Assembly: GCF_014295035.1 (NCBI RefSeq)
Contig: NZ_CP060404.1
Span: 6,178,501 to 6,242,500, forward strand
Length of the DNA stretch: 64,000 bases
Source of the DNA: Streptomyces buecherae
Lineage (GTDB): Bacteria > Actinomycetota > Actinomycetes > Streptomycetales > Streptomycetaceae
Direction: 5' to 3'
The translations under genes and the position numbers were made by a program. The notes beneath the pieces are model-generated. The model did no database searches. It was not told where the DNA came from and was given only the letters and a program-made list of their open reading frames with translations. Below, one piece after another: positions 63,108 through 64,000 of the stretch (positions are counted from its first letter, which is position 1; each line of letters begins with the position of its first letter).

Positions 63108-64000
63108 GTGGATCTTGCCTTTGTACAGTCCGGGCTGCTGGAGAGGTTCCTGGATAGTGACGTCATCTCCGCGGCGGAGGTGGAGGCGTTGCTGAAGCGG
63201 AGGGGTGTGCTCGATGGGACGCCGGTGTTCCTCGACGAGGAGACGCAGATGCCGGTGCCGCCCTTGTGCGAGTACGGCAGGTATCTGTCGACGGCGTTGT
63301 TGGACGAGACGACGCTGAAGGACTACGGACGGGCGGTCGGCCGCCTGGATGACCACCTCGCGGGCCTGGGCAGCGACGTGCTGTTGGCCGTGGAGTCTGA
63401 TCTCGTTTCGTACCGAGACCAGAGGACCCGGTGGCAGAAGAAGCCGATCGGCTGGTCGGCGTGGGGCAAGGAGTCGTTCGTCCAGGACGACCTCTACGGG
63501 TTCCTCGTCGACCGCAAGATCCTGACGCACCGGCCGGCTCGGGTGGCGGCACGAGGACGCAACGCGCTGGCGCCGCAGGTCCGCTCCAGCATGGACATCC
63601 GGCATCTGAACTTCGAGCAGTACCGGTACTTCCGGGACGTGGGACTAGGAGGACAGCTGCCCGACGCCACTGTTGACCAGCGCTTTCGCGGATGGTCACC
63701 GCTGCGTGGCCGGGCCGGCTCCGATCTGGCCCTGGGAACGGGGGGACGGTGGCGGGAGTGGTCGACGGTGCTGCTTCCCGAAATGGGGCTGTGGCCCGGG
63801 ATGCCGGGCGGGGCCGCAGAATACACGGTTCAGGCTTGCGCGAAGTATGGCAAAGCCCGCACCGTCTACGTCCCCGAGGACGCGGTCGCCTCCGCAGACC
63901 TGTTCTGCCTTCTGGAGCGTCCGGACATCGTCCGCAGGGCCGCCCGAGGTCTGGAGCGCAAGGCACGTGACTTGTTTGTCGTCGGTGAGGTCGACGTCGC
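63108..64000 (+). CDS. Tyrosine-recombinase-like integrase (3' end outside window)
   Basis: An open frame from GTG 63108 to the window edge, 297 codons so far, with GGGGAGGGG as ribosome-binding site. It starts VDLAFVQSGLLERFL. The N-terminal part resembles a core-binding SAM-like domain (TLKDYGRAVGRLDDHL). Then comes DIRHLNFEQYRYFRDVGLGGQLPD and LALGTGGRWREWSTVLL, which holds the first catalytic arginine of the tyrosine-recombinase family (pattern TG-x-R-xx-E). The other catalytic residues would be further on. Such recombinases mobilise or resolve the element that splits comEC. Confidence 0.7.
   Translation, partial: MDLAFVQSGLLERFLDSDVISAAEVEALLKRRGVLDGTPVFLDEETQMPVPPLCEYGRYLSTALLDETTLKDYGRAVGRLDDHLAGLGSDVLLAVESDLVSYRDQRTRWQKKPIGWSAWGKESFVQDDLYGFLVDRKILTHRPARVAARGRNALAPQVRSSMDIRHLNFEQYRYFRDVGLGGQLPDATVDQRFRGWSPLRGRAGSDLALGTGGRWREWSTVLLPEMGLWPGMPGGAAEYTVQACAKYGKARTVYVPEDAVASADLFCLLERPDIVRRAARGLERKARDLFVVGEVDV

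Larger units (their letters stand above)
62989..64000 (+). mobile_element. Left part of an element inserted in comEC, carrying a tyrosine recombinase
   Basis: The comEC homology ends abruptly inside a conserved motif and a non-homologous segment follows to the end of the window. It begins with palindromic DNA near its edge and then a long recombinase-like gene. The right end, target duplication and any further genes lie outside the window. Confidence 0.65.

Noticed and set aside
63163..63966. 267-codon minus-strand frame at the window end
   Set aside because: Shadow of the recombinase-like plus-strand frame; Pro/Arg-rich without motifs and no ribosome-binding site.

Overview
The window is very GC-rich, has tight head-to-tail operons, many GTG starts and Streptomyces-type protein sequences, so it is chromosomal DNA of a Streptomyces or close relative. 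The gene order (ndk-mreBCD-pbp2-rodA, radical-SAM pair-rne-rplU-rpmA-obgE, proB-proA-nadD-LCP-rsfS, leuS, degV, comEA-comEC) is the conserved core order of that genus. Species cannot be told from the sequence alone.

Region by region. 1-7.9 kb: the end of a DUF4233 membrane protein, ndk, then the MreB/MreC/MreD/PBP2/RodA cell-wall elongation and sporulation-wall cluster. 7.9-13.3 kb: an accessory block read mostly on the minus strand, with a PAS/GAF/SpoIIE phosphatase and an ArsR-like regulator divergent from a secreted alpha/beta hydrolase. 13.5-24.9 kb: a CYTH-CHAD protein, the TIGR03960/TIGR03936 radical-SAM pair with a Ser/Thr kinase-FKBP fusion between its members, and a very long RNase E/G. 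25-27.6 kb: rplU-rpmA-obgE. 27.6-41.5 kb: a TagF-like glycerophosphotransferase, proB, proA, two related membrane proteins sharing an SVVFDE motif, an M48 protease, two tiny membrane proteins, nadD, a LytR-CpsA-Psr (PdtA-like) transferase, rsfS and a histidine phosphatase. 42.2-43.8 kb: two identical tRNA-Ala(GGC) genes around two small zinc-ribbon genes and a repetitive G/T-rich spacer. 43.8-50.9 kb: an ABC efflux operon (lipoprotein, adaptor, ATPase, permease) divergent from a two-component system and a lipoprotein. 51.1-54.1 kb: leuS behind a leucine leader-peptide attenuator. 54.2-55.5 kb: a repeat-rich stretch without recognisable genes. 55.6-64 kb: a coiled-coil membrane protein, a DegV protein, a decayed XRE/MmyB regulator, comEA, and comEC cut short by an element carrying a tyrosine-recombinase-like gene that runs off the window.

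How it fits together: MreBCD-PBP2-RodA makes wall peptidoglycan. The TagF-like enzyme and the LCP transferase probably make and attach a wall glycopolymer. RNase E, RsfS, Obg, L21, L27 and LeuRS are RNA and translation functions. ComEA/ComEC are DNA-uptake proteins, and here comEC is interrupted. The points most worth a second look are the comEC insertion, the kinase-FKBP fusion, the leuS attenuator, two probable CTG start codons, the paired SVVFDE membrane proteins, small ORFs coupled at both ends, and a set of G/T-rich low-complexity islands.
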